The notes under the pieces were generated by a model. It saw only the letters and a program-made list of their open reading frames with translations, was not told the DNA's origin and did not search any database. Positions 1-10,798 of a stretch of 64,000 nucleotides of DNA are shown here, piece by piece. Each line of letters begins with the position of its first letter. Position 1 is the first letter of the stretch. The DNA lies in contig CAXAMN010000001.1 of NCBI GenBank assembly GCA_963970005.1, forward strand, positions 2,366,975 through 2,430,974, read 5' to 3'. This DNA is from Durusdinium trenchii. Its lineage: Eukaryota; Sar; Dinophyceae; Suessiales; Symbiodiniaceae. The position numbers and the translations under genes were made by a program.

Positions 1-438
1 CCACCTTCTAGGGCCAGTCGATCATGATGATTCCGTGAATTTGCTCAAGAGCCAAGGTGGCGGCCAACTTTGCCCGCGAGCATGCTTTGGCACCACACTT
101 GGCAGAACGTCTCAGGAGGTGTGACGAAATGCGCGAAACTCGCGCACGAGCCCCGCCGAGGGCCGCGAAGCTCACACACGAAACGGACGCGGCATAGAGT
201 GCATGGAGTGAACAGCAAGGCGCTCTCAGTCTGATGTTCCGTTTCGAACATGGTTGTGCTATAATGATCCCTGACATTGTGGTTGTGTTGGTTGATGGGT
301 CAATTTGAGGGCGTTGTATACAACAGATGCGTTGGGGATGCTGCTCCCCTGCGATAGTCACTGAAACCCGCTTCATCAAGAGAATGGTTATTGCACTTGT
401 TGTGTTTCGGCAAAGATCAATAGGCTAGGAACAGCACA
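1..438. other. Gene-free stretch
   Basis: I see nothing I can support here. Short open frames exist on the minus strand but have no splice-like borders or recognisable motifs. Confidence 0.4.
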
Positions 439-1209
439 TCACGTACCAAAAAGGATGCCAAGTAAAGGAAATATATTAATAATATTAATACATGGAAAAG
501 CCCTGTTGGATTCCATTGTGTGGATCAAGAGCTTACGTATGGTAGTGGTTTGTCCAATATAGACTTCGAGATCCTGCAGGTCCCCAGTATGATCCAAGCA
601 GATGACGTAAAGGTGGGCGCTTGAGCCTCTGGGATGTGCCCACACTGCCGCCAGGGATTTAAGTGAGTTGTCCAAGAAGCACGCTCCGCCGGTGTGATGC
701 ATTTGAAGAAGGTTTGCAGCCTGGCATGGAACATGGCCCACATGTGCCCACATGGCGCAAAGAATGGCAACAGCGTGATGATGTTCCGGAACATATGGAT
801 CCTTTCTGGGGAACTTCCTGCATCTGTCTACAAGCTGTTTAGAGGATGCCAGATATGCCAGGTTTGCCAAAGTGCACCTTCGTTCAGACCGGCCCAAACT
901 TTGAACCATGCCCAGATCAATGTTTCGTCGTGGCTTCTTCGCGCTTGCCCGCATGCTGGCAAGCTTTTTCAGCTGAACGCAGCTGCACTCCAAGCGGCGA
1001 CAAGCTGTCTTTCTGCAACTCCAAGCCTTGCCGAAGATCGGTGTGTCAGATTGGAGCCTTCTCCTGCGGCTTGATCTCATCGTGCTTGGTTTGTATAGTG
1101 CAGAAGAGGTATAAGCGCACAAAACACTGTAGGTTTTCAGCCATACCCAAAGTATTGTGCTTTTGTGTGCCCTCGAGAAGGAAGAAAGTCGGAATTGAAG
1201 GATCCGCAA
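439..1209 (-). CDS. Long ORF of unknown function (256 codons)
   Basis: This is the longest open frame in the window that is not built from a tandem repeat. At the base composition seen, a run of 256 sense codons is unlikely by chance (my rough estimate is about 1 in 100 per window of this size). The N-terminal third is rich in Arg, Lys and Ser; residues about 120-220 read like a folded domain, with Cys/His-containing stretches and the segment SSAHLYVICLDHTGDLQDLE. I do not recognise a family. A + strand frame at 694-1074 is also open for 126 codons, so the strand is uncertain. It could be an intronless gene, a retrogene, or a decayed mobile-element ORF. Confidence 0.35.
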   Translation of the reverse strand: MRILQFRLSSFSRAHKSTILWVWLKTYSVLCAYTSSALYKPSTMRSSRRRRLQSDTPIFGKAWSCRKTACRRLECSCVQLKKLASMRASAKKPRRNIDLGMVQSLGRSERRCTLANLAYLASSKQLVDRCRKFPRKDPYVPEHHHAVAILCAMWAHVGHVPCQAANLLQMHHTGGACFLDNSLKSLAAVWAHPRGSSAHLYVICLDHTGDLQDLEVYIGQTTTIRKLLIHTMESNRAFPCINIINIFPLLGILFGT

Positions 1210-2773
1210 ACTCAGGTTGTCTCAGAAGGAACATCCCCCAAACACGTTTGGCCCACGGAAAGTGAATCACACCAGTTGGCTGTGGGGCAGTGGGGGGTTC
1301 TTTTTGAGGCATCCACTTGCTAGTCAATGCCTTGTCAACTTCGATTGAAAATTGCACCTCTTGAGAGCTAGTGGACAAGAGCCTCCGGCATGAAGGGCTG
1401 TTTCTTAGTGGTTTTAACATGCTTCAGCCCCTTCTTGAAACCAATGATTGTGGATCCTAATGGATCAAGACTTGGGATGATATCCTTTTCATTCCCAGTT
1501 CGATCTTCGCTTCTCCACCCCACCCATGGTCAACCGTTTGTACCCCACGTTCGAGTCCACCCATGGTCAGTACTGTACCTCCGGTGAAAAAGTTCCATGC
1601 TTGGACCCCGGACATGTGGACCTGGGGGCATCTCAGAAACTATGTGGACTCGAAATATCTTTGTGGACGCGCCGGGAGGGAGGACTGGGGCAACCACGCG
1701 GTGGGATCCGTGGGGAGTGCTGACTCGGAAGGAATCCATCACAGGCGCATCTCGATGCGGTCATGGGAAGACCCCAAGTTTGGCCCTGATTGGCCCGTAT
1801 AGACTTGGCTCAAGCCCCAGAGGGGCACCCACTGTGCCCACCCACATGGCGTCCAGGCTGGTGGGATGGGGTGGGTGGGATGGGGCGGAGGGGACTGGCG
1901 GACGTTGTTTCCCTTTTCCTTTGCTTTCATGTGTTTCGGTTTGAGACAATTTAAACATATTTAAACCGCATCAAAGCAAAGAAAGAACCACCCGAAAACC
2001 GAACTTCGTTGCATACCGATCTCCCATCCAAATGAGTTGGCGTAAACGACGCCCCTTGTCGGCCGGCAGACCTTGTCGGCTTTTCCACGTGTCGCCGAAC
2101 TGCGTTGCGGGGGAAACGCTGTGATCGATGAATGAAACAAGTTCAAAGACTCCTGAGGTGAGTGGGGGAGACCTGACAAGCTTTGCAAGTACAGGGGCAG
2201 TGATGCCAGCATGAATGGACAGTGAGTGATATGTGTGAAACTCAAGTCAGGGTCTTTTGGCATGCACTGGGCCTTAGACCAAGCCCCATATCATATCCTT
2301 TGGGATGAGACTCGATCGAGGGGGGTGCAACCTGGACTGAAGTGGTGGTGAAGTAGCTTTTTGTTACACCTTCTTGTCACGATGACTACGTTCCCATGTA
2401 CAATCCAAAGGCCGTCAAGAGGCTAAGTTCTTCTGACACGGAGAAGAACACTCTTTAGATCAGTCTACGGCCTAAGCACTTAGGCCCATGCGTCGCCATG
2501 GTGCAGCGCTCATGGTGCGCCCAGCCCGTCTTCCGTGGATTCCGTGGCTTCGGGGTTGTCACGAGATGCCCCTAATTGACAGATTGTTCATTAAACGGTC
2601 CAGCATTTTTTCTATGATGGTGCTTGAAGTAGAAAGACCAGCAAGCGTGAAGTTTGCTGAGTACGTGCTCTCCCTCCAAAGACTCAAGATTGTAATGTGT
2701 GATCTTAAATAGCATAAACATCCACCTTTCCTAGCAAACAATCGAGGGAGTCTAAATAGAAGCATTACCACCA
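1210..2773. other. Gene-free stretch
   Basis: No supported gene. A donor-like CTGAGGTGAGT lies near 2152-2162 on the + strand, but the frames upstream of it are interrupted. The 10-base match TTGGCTCAAG near 1804 resembles the end of the dinoflagellate spliced leader but is too short to mean anything. Confidence 0.35.
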
Positions 2774-2776
2774 AAG

Positions 2777-2997
2777 AAGTCGTCGTCGTCGTAGTAGTGG
2801 TGGTGGTGGTGGTGGTGGTGGTGGTGGTGGTGGTGGTGGTGGTGGTGGTGGTGGTGGTGGTGGTGGTATTAGTAGTTGTTGTAGTTGTTGTTGTTGTAGC
2901 AGCAGCAGTAGTAGTAGTACTAGTGGTAGTGGCTACTACTACCACTACTACTACCACCACCACCACCACGACTACTACTAGAAGTCGTCGTCGTAAA
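2777..2997. repeat. Compound trinucleotide microsatellite with inverted symmetry
   Basis: About 60 bp of uninterrupted GGT/GTG repeats follow GTC/GTA repeats, then TAG/TTG/CAG tracts and finally ACT/ACC/CAC tracts that are the complement of the first part. The GTG tract and the later CAC tract could pair into a long hairpin. Apparent poly-Val and poly-Thr proteins read from this tract are repeat artefacts. Confidence 0.95.
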
Positions 2998-3503
2998 CCT
3001 CAGAAGAGTCAAGCAAGGATCTTAAAGGGCAGCGACAACAGACAAATAGAAGTATATAATTGTTCAATATTTTCCTAGGGCTCCGTAGGGCTCCAAGTTT
3101 ACTTATTAATCCAACTTTTGTATTATTCACTTAACCGGGGCTTGTGCGTTACCCCCTTGAAGAATTGTTTGGAGCAATGAAATGGATGAGTTCTAATGAA
3201 GGGTCTTTTTACAAAAGGCTTTCAGGTCAGAGTTCCATGAATCAAGCAAACCTTAGGAAGAGTTATGCAAGGATCTTAAAGGGCAGCAAGAGCAGAGCAA
3301 TATAAAAGTAGTGTTCAATATTTTTCCTAGGGCTCCAAGTTTACTTATTAATCCCACCCCCTAAACAATTCATATTATTTACTTACCCGGGGGTTGTGCA
3401 CTACCCCTGAAAAATTGCTTGGGGCACTGAAATGGATGCGTTTATAAGGGTTCTTTTGAAGGGTATTCAGGTCAGAGTTCTGCGAATCAAGCAAAACTCA
3501 GTA
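2998..3503. repeat. Tandem duplication, two units of about 253 bp
   Basis: The unit beginning at 2998 (CCTCAGAAGAGTCAAGCAAG) recurs at 3251 (CCTTAGGAAGAGTTATGCAA). Both copies share in order an AAGGATCTTAAAGGGCAGC block, CCTAGGGCTCCAAGTTTACT, a ACCCGGGG/TTGTGC block, a GGAGCAATGAAATGGATG-like block and TCAGGTCAGAGTTC. A third, partial unit starts at about 3496 and resumes at about 3744 after a microsatellite insertion. Confidence 0.85.
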
Positions 3504-3584
3504 GTAGTAATAGTAGTAGTAGTAGTAGTCGTAGTGGTAGTGGTAGTGGTAGTGGTAGTGGTAGTGGTAGTGGTAGTGGTAGTG

Positions 3585-3616
<32 letters not shown>

Positions 3617-3790
3617 CGCAGTCGCAGTCGTAGTCGTAGTGGTAGTGGTACTACCAGGTAGTGGTGGTACTAGTACTAGTACTAGTGCTGTGGTAGTTGT
3701 GATAGCAGCAGCAGCAGCAGTAGTGTTTGGTACTCGTTCTAGTTAAGCCAGGATTTGAAAGGGCAACAATAGCAGAAGAATTGAAAAATC
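3496..3790. repeat. TAG/TGG trinucleotide expansion inside a third repeat unit
   Basis: TAG, GTGGTA and CAG-type triplets run from about 3500 to 3741. The sequence on both sides (ACTCAG before, AGCCAGGATTTGAAAGGGCAAC after) matches the start of the 253-bp unit, so the expansion sits inside the unit. Confidence 0.85.
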
Positions 3791-4265
3791 ACGGGTGATT
3801 GGTTTGAGGTGTGGGAATAATTTGGCGAAAACTTCCTATTATTCCCTCCCATTAGACTAATTGGGATCTAGCATTGCTACTGTCCAGCTAATTATGTATA
3901 GTCCAGGCATAGGTCACAGAGATTGTCTACCAGTAGTGCTCACAGAACTTTCGGGCATATTCTTTGTGTCGGAAGCCTTGGCCATTTTGGTCCTGTAGCT
4001 GATGAAGGTTTTCTGACCTCACTTCCTTCGCTGGGCTGCATTCTCCTTTACGAGGCTTGCTTCGTCGGGCTGCTCGCAGTACCTTTGAGGCACCCGAGCA
4101 CATTGGTGCAGGGGAAGTGAGAAACAGAACACCATGCAAACCATACCAAGATCACCTTTGCATGAAGGTAGAATATGTTGAAAGTGTAGCATCATCCTTT
4201 TTGATCAAGTCCTTGCATGTATAAGAAATCCCAAATTACGATATTACAATTGTCGCCTAGTGGCT
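3791..4265. other. Gene-free stretch
   Basis: I see no gene, splice-bounded exon or repeat that I can support in this interval. Confidence 0.3.
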
Positions 4266-4268
4266 TCG

Positions 4269-4311
<43 letters not shown>

Positions 4312-4346
4312 CTTGTTCTTGTTCTTGTTCTTGTTCTTGTTGTTGT
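4269..4346. repeat. GTT / CTTGTT microsatellite
   Basis: About twelve GTT triplets are followed by five CTTGTT hexamers and a few more GTT triplets. It is a simple repeat with no coding meaning. Confidence 0.95.
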
Positions 4347-4787
4347 CAATGACATATCAGTAGTTTATTCATCCTTGATTCTGATTCATTTCTTTGCACG
4401 TACTCGTAGTTCATTTCTTTCTTGGATACGATTCAGGCAAGGGAAAATGGACACAATGGAAGAACTATATCAATCCGTTAAAAGCCAGGCAATGTTCCAT
4501 GCCTGTGGCCTCGCTAGTTGTTTGTCAAATATGGCGACCTGATTCTTGCCCTTCTAGGGATGTTGCTTTAGCGTGAAAACAAAGCTCCCAACATTCATTC
4601 ACTTCAATGTGGAAGTTCTCGTGCTTTTCCGAAGAGCAGAGTCCTGATACAAACCATCTCGCAGATCAATGAAACGTGATGTACGCTGTGCCGGTCACCC
4701 CCTATTAGAGTCCCATGGGATCCCATGGGTCACAGAGGGTTGAACTCATGCAATGATGACAGCTCAGATTGTTGTTCTTTTTCCCTT

Positions 4788-5130
4788 CATGCCAGGTGAG
4801 GGTTCTTCCCCACCTGCCAGGTTAGGGTTGTTGGATTTTCAGACCTGACCTCCTCATCTCCTCTTCTCGTCTCCCTGCCTCCTCCACAAGTACCAGATCG
4901 CAGTGGGCACCACCGGACTTCAACCACGAGTGCCAGCTGGACCTCAACCACCAGTGCCAGCCCGCAATGGGCACCACCAGACCTCAACCGCAAGCGCTAG
5001 ATCGCAGCAGAACACAATTTCCCAACCTTTATGACTAATGATGCGTCAGAAAAGATACCAGACTTGATGCCAGATCACGCATCAGAAGATATGTGTCAAT
5101 CTACATGCCAGGCCGTGGTGGTCAGGTTGG
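4788..5130 (+). repeat. Composite dispersed element, copy 1
   Basis: The order is CACCTGCCAGGT(T/G)AGGGT, a pyrimidine-rich stretch ending CTCCTCCACAAGTACCAGAT, then diverged copies of a 40-bp unit (CGCAGTGGGCACCACCGGAC, CTCAACCACGAGTGCCAG), then short ATGCCAGAT-type repeats. The same order recurs at 21.2 kb (+) and 53.4 kb (-). The repeat unit is translatable in places, which produces spurious ORFs. Confidence 0.8.
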
Positions 5131-5561
5131 CCTCCCTGGTGCCATACAACTCACTCACATGGAAGTAGAAATGACACCTGGATGACTCTTTTCCTTGGCG
5201 AACATGATCATGTCCATGTCTATGTTCGTGGACCAGAGTGTAGTGTACACCTGTCTATACTTCAAGTAGTACTTCCAGCCTACCTCCATGTTCGACTCGT
5301 CGGTCTTCCGCCCACGATGCCAGTTTCGTGGGCTTCACGGGTGTGCGCCCAGTGCGTGCTCCGCTGGGGTGCCCAACTCTCGCGGTGTCGTGCGACGAGT
5401 CGGAATCGGGGAAAAATAGTGTTGATGATGTACACATATCTTATACCAGTATACTACACATCATTTTACCAAATAAAAAGCAAATATCCAAATACGAATC
5501 CAATTGAGCCCACATCAAATGTAATGCCAAGTCTGGATTCGGATTGTTCTTTTGTTTGCAG

Positions 5562-5785
5562 GTCCAAAACCCAAAGTAAAACAATTGTGCCCCGGCTTGA
5601 TGGTCGTCTCTGAGGTGGCTCATGACATCGCAAAAACCACGCGGGCTCACATCAAAAGGGAGTTCCAAACACTCCCTAAAGTGCACATGTTTTCCTTTGG
5701 GGTTCTGCGTGTGATGGTCCCTGAAGCCATGCGACCTGATCAAATTACATGTAGGCACGCCCCACAAATGGATGGACCTGCTTAG
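5562..5785 (+). CDS. Candidate exon, unknown protein
   Basis: The open frame follows a good acceptor (TTTTGTTTGCAG then G) and reads about 74 codons to a TAG. The first 60 residues look like real protein: a Lys-rich start (GPKPKVKQLCPG), then LMVVSEVAHDIAKTTRAH, a basic stretch and VHMFSFGVLRVMVPEAM. The frame enters the exon with one base contributed by the previous exon. No donor is obvious, so this could be a terminal exon or the real end could be earlier. I do not recognise the family. Upstream, 5182-5561 is open in another frame without exon character. Confidence 0.45.
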
Positions 5786-6400
5786 CAGATCTTAGCAACC
5801 TGCTTGCATTTGCTTGCCATGATATACAAACACATCATGATCGTCCATTTAGTCTTTGAGATATGGATCATCCATCCGCATCCTATTGGATCCTTATAGC
5901 CTCACAGACCGCAAGGAGTCCGGTGCTGCGCCATGCTTCGGGTCCTGTACCAGCAGATACCAGGCAGAAAGGTCATCCACAGGCTGGGTGCGACTGGCGG
6001 GGTCGGTCTAAAACAAAGGGACCAGGCATGGGGATCATGGAACAAACACGTTTCAAAGGCGATATTCAGGGTACCCACCGCGTTTTTCTTTGCATACAGA
6101 TCATGGAGCCTTAATAAAACCTCCATATGAAGAGGTTTGTCAATCCAAATGTTGGGTTATGAATCAAGAGTCTACATTTCAGGGTTTTCGCTCATTGGCT
6201 GTATGAGGGTTGCGACATTGCGCCGAGATGCAACTCTAGAGCTGCAAACACCTGACAAACCCAGCACCTCACTGAGGGTTCGAAGCAGCTCCAAACAACA
6301 GTGATAAGGATATGATAGGATCAATTGTTGCCCTGTCGCATCCCAGTTTTGGATGAATCAAGTCATGATGTGAACCCTGGTGACTGGGATGTCTCCATTT
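5786..6400. other. Gene-free stretch
   Basis: I see nothing supportable. The text near 6155-6175 (AATCAAGAGTCTACAT) resembles a short block at about 35.4 kb and may be part of a dispersed repeat. Confidence 0.3.
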
Positions 6401-6598
6401 CTAAATTTGTGACATTTTGGGACGTAGAATTTCTCCTTTCGAAGACTTGATGGGTCTTACGTCTTCTCCAATTCGCAGGGCTACCAGCGAAAGCTCTACA
6501 AGCGAATGCCCAACAGCAACCTCGACTTGAGAGTCGGGCGTGCTCAGTGGTGACGCAAAAGGGATCAAAAGGGCCTGAAAGGAGTGGATAGCTGGCAT
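6401..6598 (-). CDS. Candidate exon, strand ambiguous
   Basis: The minus frame is open for 65 codons and reads like protein, with alternating hydrophobic and acidic residues (VEVAVGHSLVELSLVALRIG) ending at a stop. The + strand offers a competing short exon after an acceptor TTCGCAG near 6477, reading GYQRKLYKRMPNSNLDLRVG before a stop. Only one can be right; neither matches a family known to me. Confidence 0.3.
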   Translation of the reverse strand: MPAIHSFQALLIPFASPLSTPDSQVEVAVGHSLVELSLVALRIGEDVRPIKSSKGEILRPKMSQI

Positions 6599-7849
6599 TT
6601 TCTGATTTTTTGTGTATTATAGCTGTATCTCCATTTCCCAGGGTAATCAGTGGTTTCAAAGACTAAAGCCATAGACATCCATATAAGATACAGTGATAAC
6701 TGGGATCCACTGGGGGGTGTACCCTTAGCCCCTTTGGTTCATAAGGGTTCAGAAGGAATTCACTACTAGCCCAAATCATAAAGGTTAAACTCTTAGATCC
6801 TTCGGGCTCTTGGTTCGAAAATATGATGCGTTTCAAAAAAGCCTTCTTTTGATTTGTCGCACTGGGCATTTGAGCGATTCTTTACCAAATTTGATAAGTT
6901 CATATAAAATGCGATGCCAGTGCATCATATTGTATTTCGCAGCAAACCCATTCTTGTTCACTCCCCTTCGCAGGCTTGGTTGGACTAACATTCCAGGCCC
7001 TTGCCTACATGATGTGCCAGGGACAAGTGAGATGAACACAAATTAACTTCATTCGTGTTCTGAATGGAGTGGAAGTGTGAGCCTCCTTGTGGATGTGTTG
7101 AGAACTTAAGGATCGGCTTGTGCGAATCGAGCAAAAGATGTCAGTGCTCCAGGAAATTATGACGAGGATCACAACTGTGCTGCTCAAGAACATGCAGGAC
7201 CAGCCTCGAGCTACTGGCCTCCCTGAAGCCTTTTGAAGAAGTGTTTCATCTGTTTTGTCACTTTGAAGAATGATGGTGACTCATGAAGATGCGGAACTCC
7301 ACAAACAAAGACTGACGGACATGCACAGATTAAACTTCAAAGTGTAGATTCAAGAGATCCGGGCAGTTTGTGCGGCGTTGGGGACAGAAGTGCGTGTCAC
7401 CTTCGTTTTCCTTGCGAGGCTGTGGCTTTCTTCAAGCTTTCTTCATGTTTAGACTGAGTTTTGATGAGTAAACAGGCATGCAAGATGAATGCGTGCGATG
7501 GAGTCTGAAAACCACTGAAGTCCGCTATGGAATCTGAAAACCATTCCCAAAATTGACAAGCCCAGCCCAGGGTCAATCCGTTTGAACTTTCTGTGCCCCA
7601 AAAGCAGACAGCCTAAGGTCCCCTGAGACAAAAAATCGCTCCTCCACATGAGGCGGAAAAAACACCCCTGCTTCCGAAGTCAGGAAGTTGGACTGCGTTA
7701 GACCTCAAGCGATCTGTACGAACCATGCTGAACCGTTCGGAGCTTCCATGCTAAAAACCAACCGCTTCATCCCCCTTCATCGGTGAAAGGCGGTCTGTCC
7801 GCACTGGTGCCCCGGACCCCAGTTCTGGGGCTCTGCGGAAAAGCTCCGT
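6599..7849. other. Gene-free stretch
   Basis: No exon with both coding character and splice-like borders was found. The frames that are open are shorter than expected for genes and lack motifs. Confidence 0.3.
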
Positions 7850-7968
7850 TCGCAGCGTCCTCCTTTGCTCCGTTCGTAGTAAGGCCAGGAGCCCCGTTTT
7901 CGTCGCGTCCGAATCGCTCCGTTCGTAGCGATGCCCCAACATGTTCCGTTCGTAGCGGTCCTCGACTG
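7850..7968. repeat. GTTCGTAGC repeat cluster (variant of the TACTAG family)
   Basis: The word CTCCGTTCGTAGC/CTCCGTTCGTAG occurs several times in about 110 bp, spaced by GCGATGCCCC and similar. Its complement GCTACGAACGGAGC appears at 37.17 and 41.29 kb next to TACTAGTAAC repeats, in the same sentence-like order (GCATCGCTAC...), so it appears to be a sequence variant of that family. Confidence 0.6.
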
Positions 7969-9640
7969 GCCTGCGCAGGAAGATTTTCGTGATGCGTCCC
8001 TTGGCAACATTCAGCCGGCCACATGTGGTGTTGGTGTGTGTTGGTGTCATTCCATTTTGTGGGCACGGAGAAAACGCCACATGTATGATCCCCGAACGAA
8101 TTTCCTCTAAGAAGTCAAACAACGCGTACGTTGCCTTAGTCGGACATAATTCAATTAGTAGAGAAGGGTCCAACAGAGTGTAATGGCCCAATGGCCCAAC
8201 CCGGGTTGTGGCCGTTCGAAATCAAGTGGCAAGGCCTACCGTAGAATTCTTTAGAGATTGGTTTTGTTGTGCATAGCAATGAGCGCGCAGCATACATCAG
8301 CAGCTGGAGTTCGAATCGAACCCACTCGGGGTGTACTGTTTTCTTTGGTTCTATATATATATAGGCGGGTTCCTATTCTTTAGTGTATGCTGTACATTAC
8401 ATGGATTCTTTCGGCGCTTTTCTTCCACCGTTGCTGTTTTTGATTGTGTGACCCCAACAACACAAACACCCAGGAAGGGCATGGGTGTGAGGCCGCTGTT
8501 AAGTGATGTTTCTTCTGCTGGGTGTGAGGCCAATGAAGACAGTAGACCTCATGAAGGACGAACAGATGTGTCTTTGTGTTTCGTGTCTGCGGATTCCGGA
8601 AATCAGATGTCTTTTTTGTCTCGCTCCAAACTTGGTCATTTTTCTGGCAAGACTCTGAACATTGGTGGCAAGTCAAAGTGTATTGCAAGCCTTTTTTCAA
8701 TGAGCACTGTAACTGTTTCTGATGAACATCGAGGGAACGTCAAGAGCTTTTTGTTTTCAGGATATCCGGCTCACTGGCAATCAGATGAAGGCACCGTGTG
8801 AACAGGATGCTGCCAAGCATGAAGTCAAAGAATCAGCGAGGGATTAGTGACAGCGTGATTTATGTACATCCATGTTCTACTTTTGTCACTAATGTTCCTT
8901 CTTACACGCCATGTCGCAAGTGTGCTAGGGCGGTTCTCACAACCCGATGACCCAACAGAGATCACAAAGATCACTCATAGAATCCTCTCAGAGCTCCTGG
9001 CTGAAATCCCCAAAAAACTGTGGTGTGGAAAACTCTGAACTCTACCACGACTTGGGCCCTTGGGATTTTTAAGCCAATAGTCTTGGGGGAGGTATTGATA
9101 TAGGCATGCGGCATAGGTGTTTAGCCCAGTTGCTTAGCCCATACCCATGCGTTGTTTGTTGCTTCCATTCAAATCGTAGAACATTGCCACTTGAAACCAG
9201 AAGCAACGTGGGGTACGTATGGTATTGGCATTGCTTTGCCATTGGGACCACTAGCGATCGACGTCCAAGACCTCTGCGGCTCTTGCGGGTCGAAGATCTA
9301 AGATATTGAACCTATTATTAGAGAGAGGAGCCCTGCAGTCAACTTTAGGAGCGTGAAACATGCCGTTTGTTTTTCTTTGGTGTGCCGATACAAACCCACG
9401 GACCACTGCCGCATGCCTGTTTGGTAAATTGTTCGGTGCAGCATAGGCGGTACAGGTCTTGATGTGAAGAAAACTAGCCTGGAGAATCGATTCAAATCAC
9501 CGGGATCCCAGAGCTACAACTGCTGCTCCTCCCGATGGTGGTGAAGCTGCTGGCGTGTGAAATGGTGAACCCACGGGTTGAACCCAAGAGCAAACATCAA
9601 AAAGGAACCGGGAAGAACTCCCAGCATAGAATCAGGAACC
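7969..9640. other. Gene-free stretch
   Basis: No supported gene. A + frame at 8331-8801 is open for 156 codons but its composition (Phe, Ser and Cys rich, no acceptor) does not favour coding. Text resembling a tRNA B-box near 8310 is not part of a cloverleaf. Confidence 0.3.
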
Positions 9641-9644
9641 GTTA

Positions 9645-9742
9645 GCACAACAACAACAACAACAACCACAACCACAACCACAACCACAACAGATAACAAC
9701 AGCTACAATAGCAACAACAACAACAACAGATAACAACAGTAT
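9645..9742. repeat. AAC microsatellite
   Basis: AAC and ACA triplets with AACCAC hexamers and two ATAACAACAG interruptions. It is the complement of the GTT tracts elsewhere in the window. Confidence 0.95.
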
Positions 9743-10026
9743 TTCAGGGGAAAAGACATGAGAACAAACGCCAACGGATCGCAGATCGAATCATTTGCGC
9801 GCCTCAGTCCAAGCGCTTCATCATCGATGCATTGCAGCTGTTGCAGGTCGCAGCGTCGCAGCGTTGGCGCGCGATCGGTTTTTCTCAGTCTCTAGATCTC
9901 TCTTTGGGTGGAATGTCCAAGCCCTTCTCGCAACGCGAGGAGCCCCACACATGTGCCGGCATCGCCTGATTTGGGCTACAAAAAGACTAAACCACAAAGA
10001 TCATGAGCTGAAAAGTAGTGGCTCAC

Positions 10027-10115
10027 CTCAAGATAGCCCAGGAATGTATGGAATGTAGAGGTGTTGATGCTGACCAGTTGTTTGTCCAAAAAGCACGGGA
10101 CGGACCCTCTAATCC
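10027..10115 (-). CDS. Candidate internal exon, unknown protein
   Basis: Reading on the minus strand, a frame giving GSVPCFLDKQLVSINTSTFH, then TFLGYLE, ends exactly at a strong donor GAG|GTGAGC (10026-10021). The upstream border is uncertain; an AG near 10115 is the most likely acceptor. The protein is not recognised. The donor is what lifts this above background. Confidence 0.35.
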
Positions 10116-10687
10116 CACCCTTCTTTCTACAGCGAACATCAGAATCGAATTCCACAACTACTCCAGCGACCCCCACGTTCCTCAGGTTGATAGGGGGTCG
10201 CTCGGCAGACTGCTCCGAGTGGAGATATGTTTTCAGACACTGGAGGACTCACAGGTCACAGATGCTGGGACTCACAGGGAGCAAGTGCCAGGCACTTGGG
10301 GGAGGGCCCACGAATAACCCTGGACCCACAAAGACGAGGGTTGGATTTCTCTCTATGACTGACAAAAGAGTTTGAACGGGAGGGAGACATGCGGCATGCA
10401 TTGCCATTTGTTTGAGCGTTTGAGCCTCTCTCCACTTGGCTACTGCAATGTGCTGTTTCATCCTCCTTCACAACATATCAACATATATCAACATTATCAA
10501 CCATTCAATTAATTTCCAAAGCTTAAGACATTCTTCTGCAGTGATTCGAGTGAGAAACTCAGGCGCAGAAGGTTGTCTACAAAGTGAAGCAGAATCCCGC
10601 TAGGCCCTACACCCTCGGGCCTTTCGGGGGCGGAAGCGAGTCGACATTGCGAAACATGGAGAAACATTGATAAATTACATGAAATTA

Positions 10688-10798
10688 CTACCAGCATAGT
10701 AAGGACGCTACTATCACTAGTAGCAAGGTGCCTTACTACTAGTAGCAAGAAGCTACTGTTACTAGCGATGCCCTTGTTACTAGTAGCTTCTTGCTTCT
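10688..10798. repeat. TACTAGTAAC-family repeat
   Basis: Words CACTAGTAGCAAG, ACTACTAGTAGCAAGAAGCTACTG, GTTACTAGCGATGCCCTTG and TTACTAGTAGCTTCTTGCTT follow each other. The palindromic core GCTACTAGTAGC recurs at about nine places in the window in both orientations. Confidence 0.85.

Noticed and set aside
1804..1813. TTGGCTCAAG, the 3' part of the dinoflagellate spliced leader; also CCATTTTGGC at about 20672
   Set aside because: Matches of 10 bases are expected by chance at this window size and neither is followed by a coding exon, so no spliced-leader gene or relic is claimed.
2559..3746. Poly-Val, poly-Thr and poly-Ala/Val ORFs on both strands
   Set aside because: They are translations of trinucleotide microsatellites and change residue with frame; no start context, splice border or non-repeat domain.
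8305..8330. B-box-like GTTCGAATC suggesting a tRNA
   Set aside because: No A-box at the right distance and no cloverleaf can be formed; the same holds for GTTCGAGTCC at about 1550 and GAATTGAACC at 26742.
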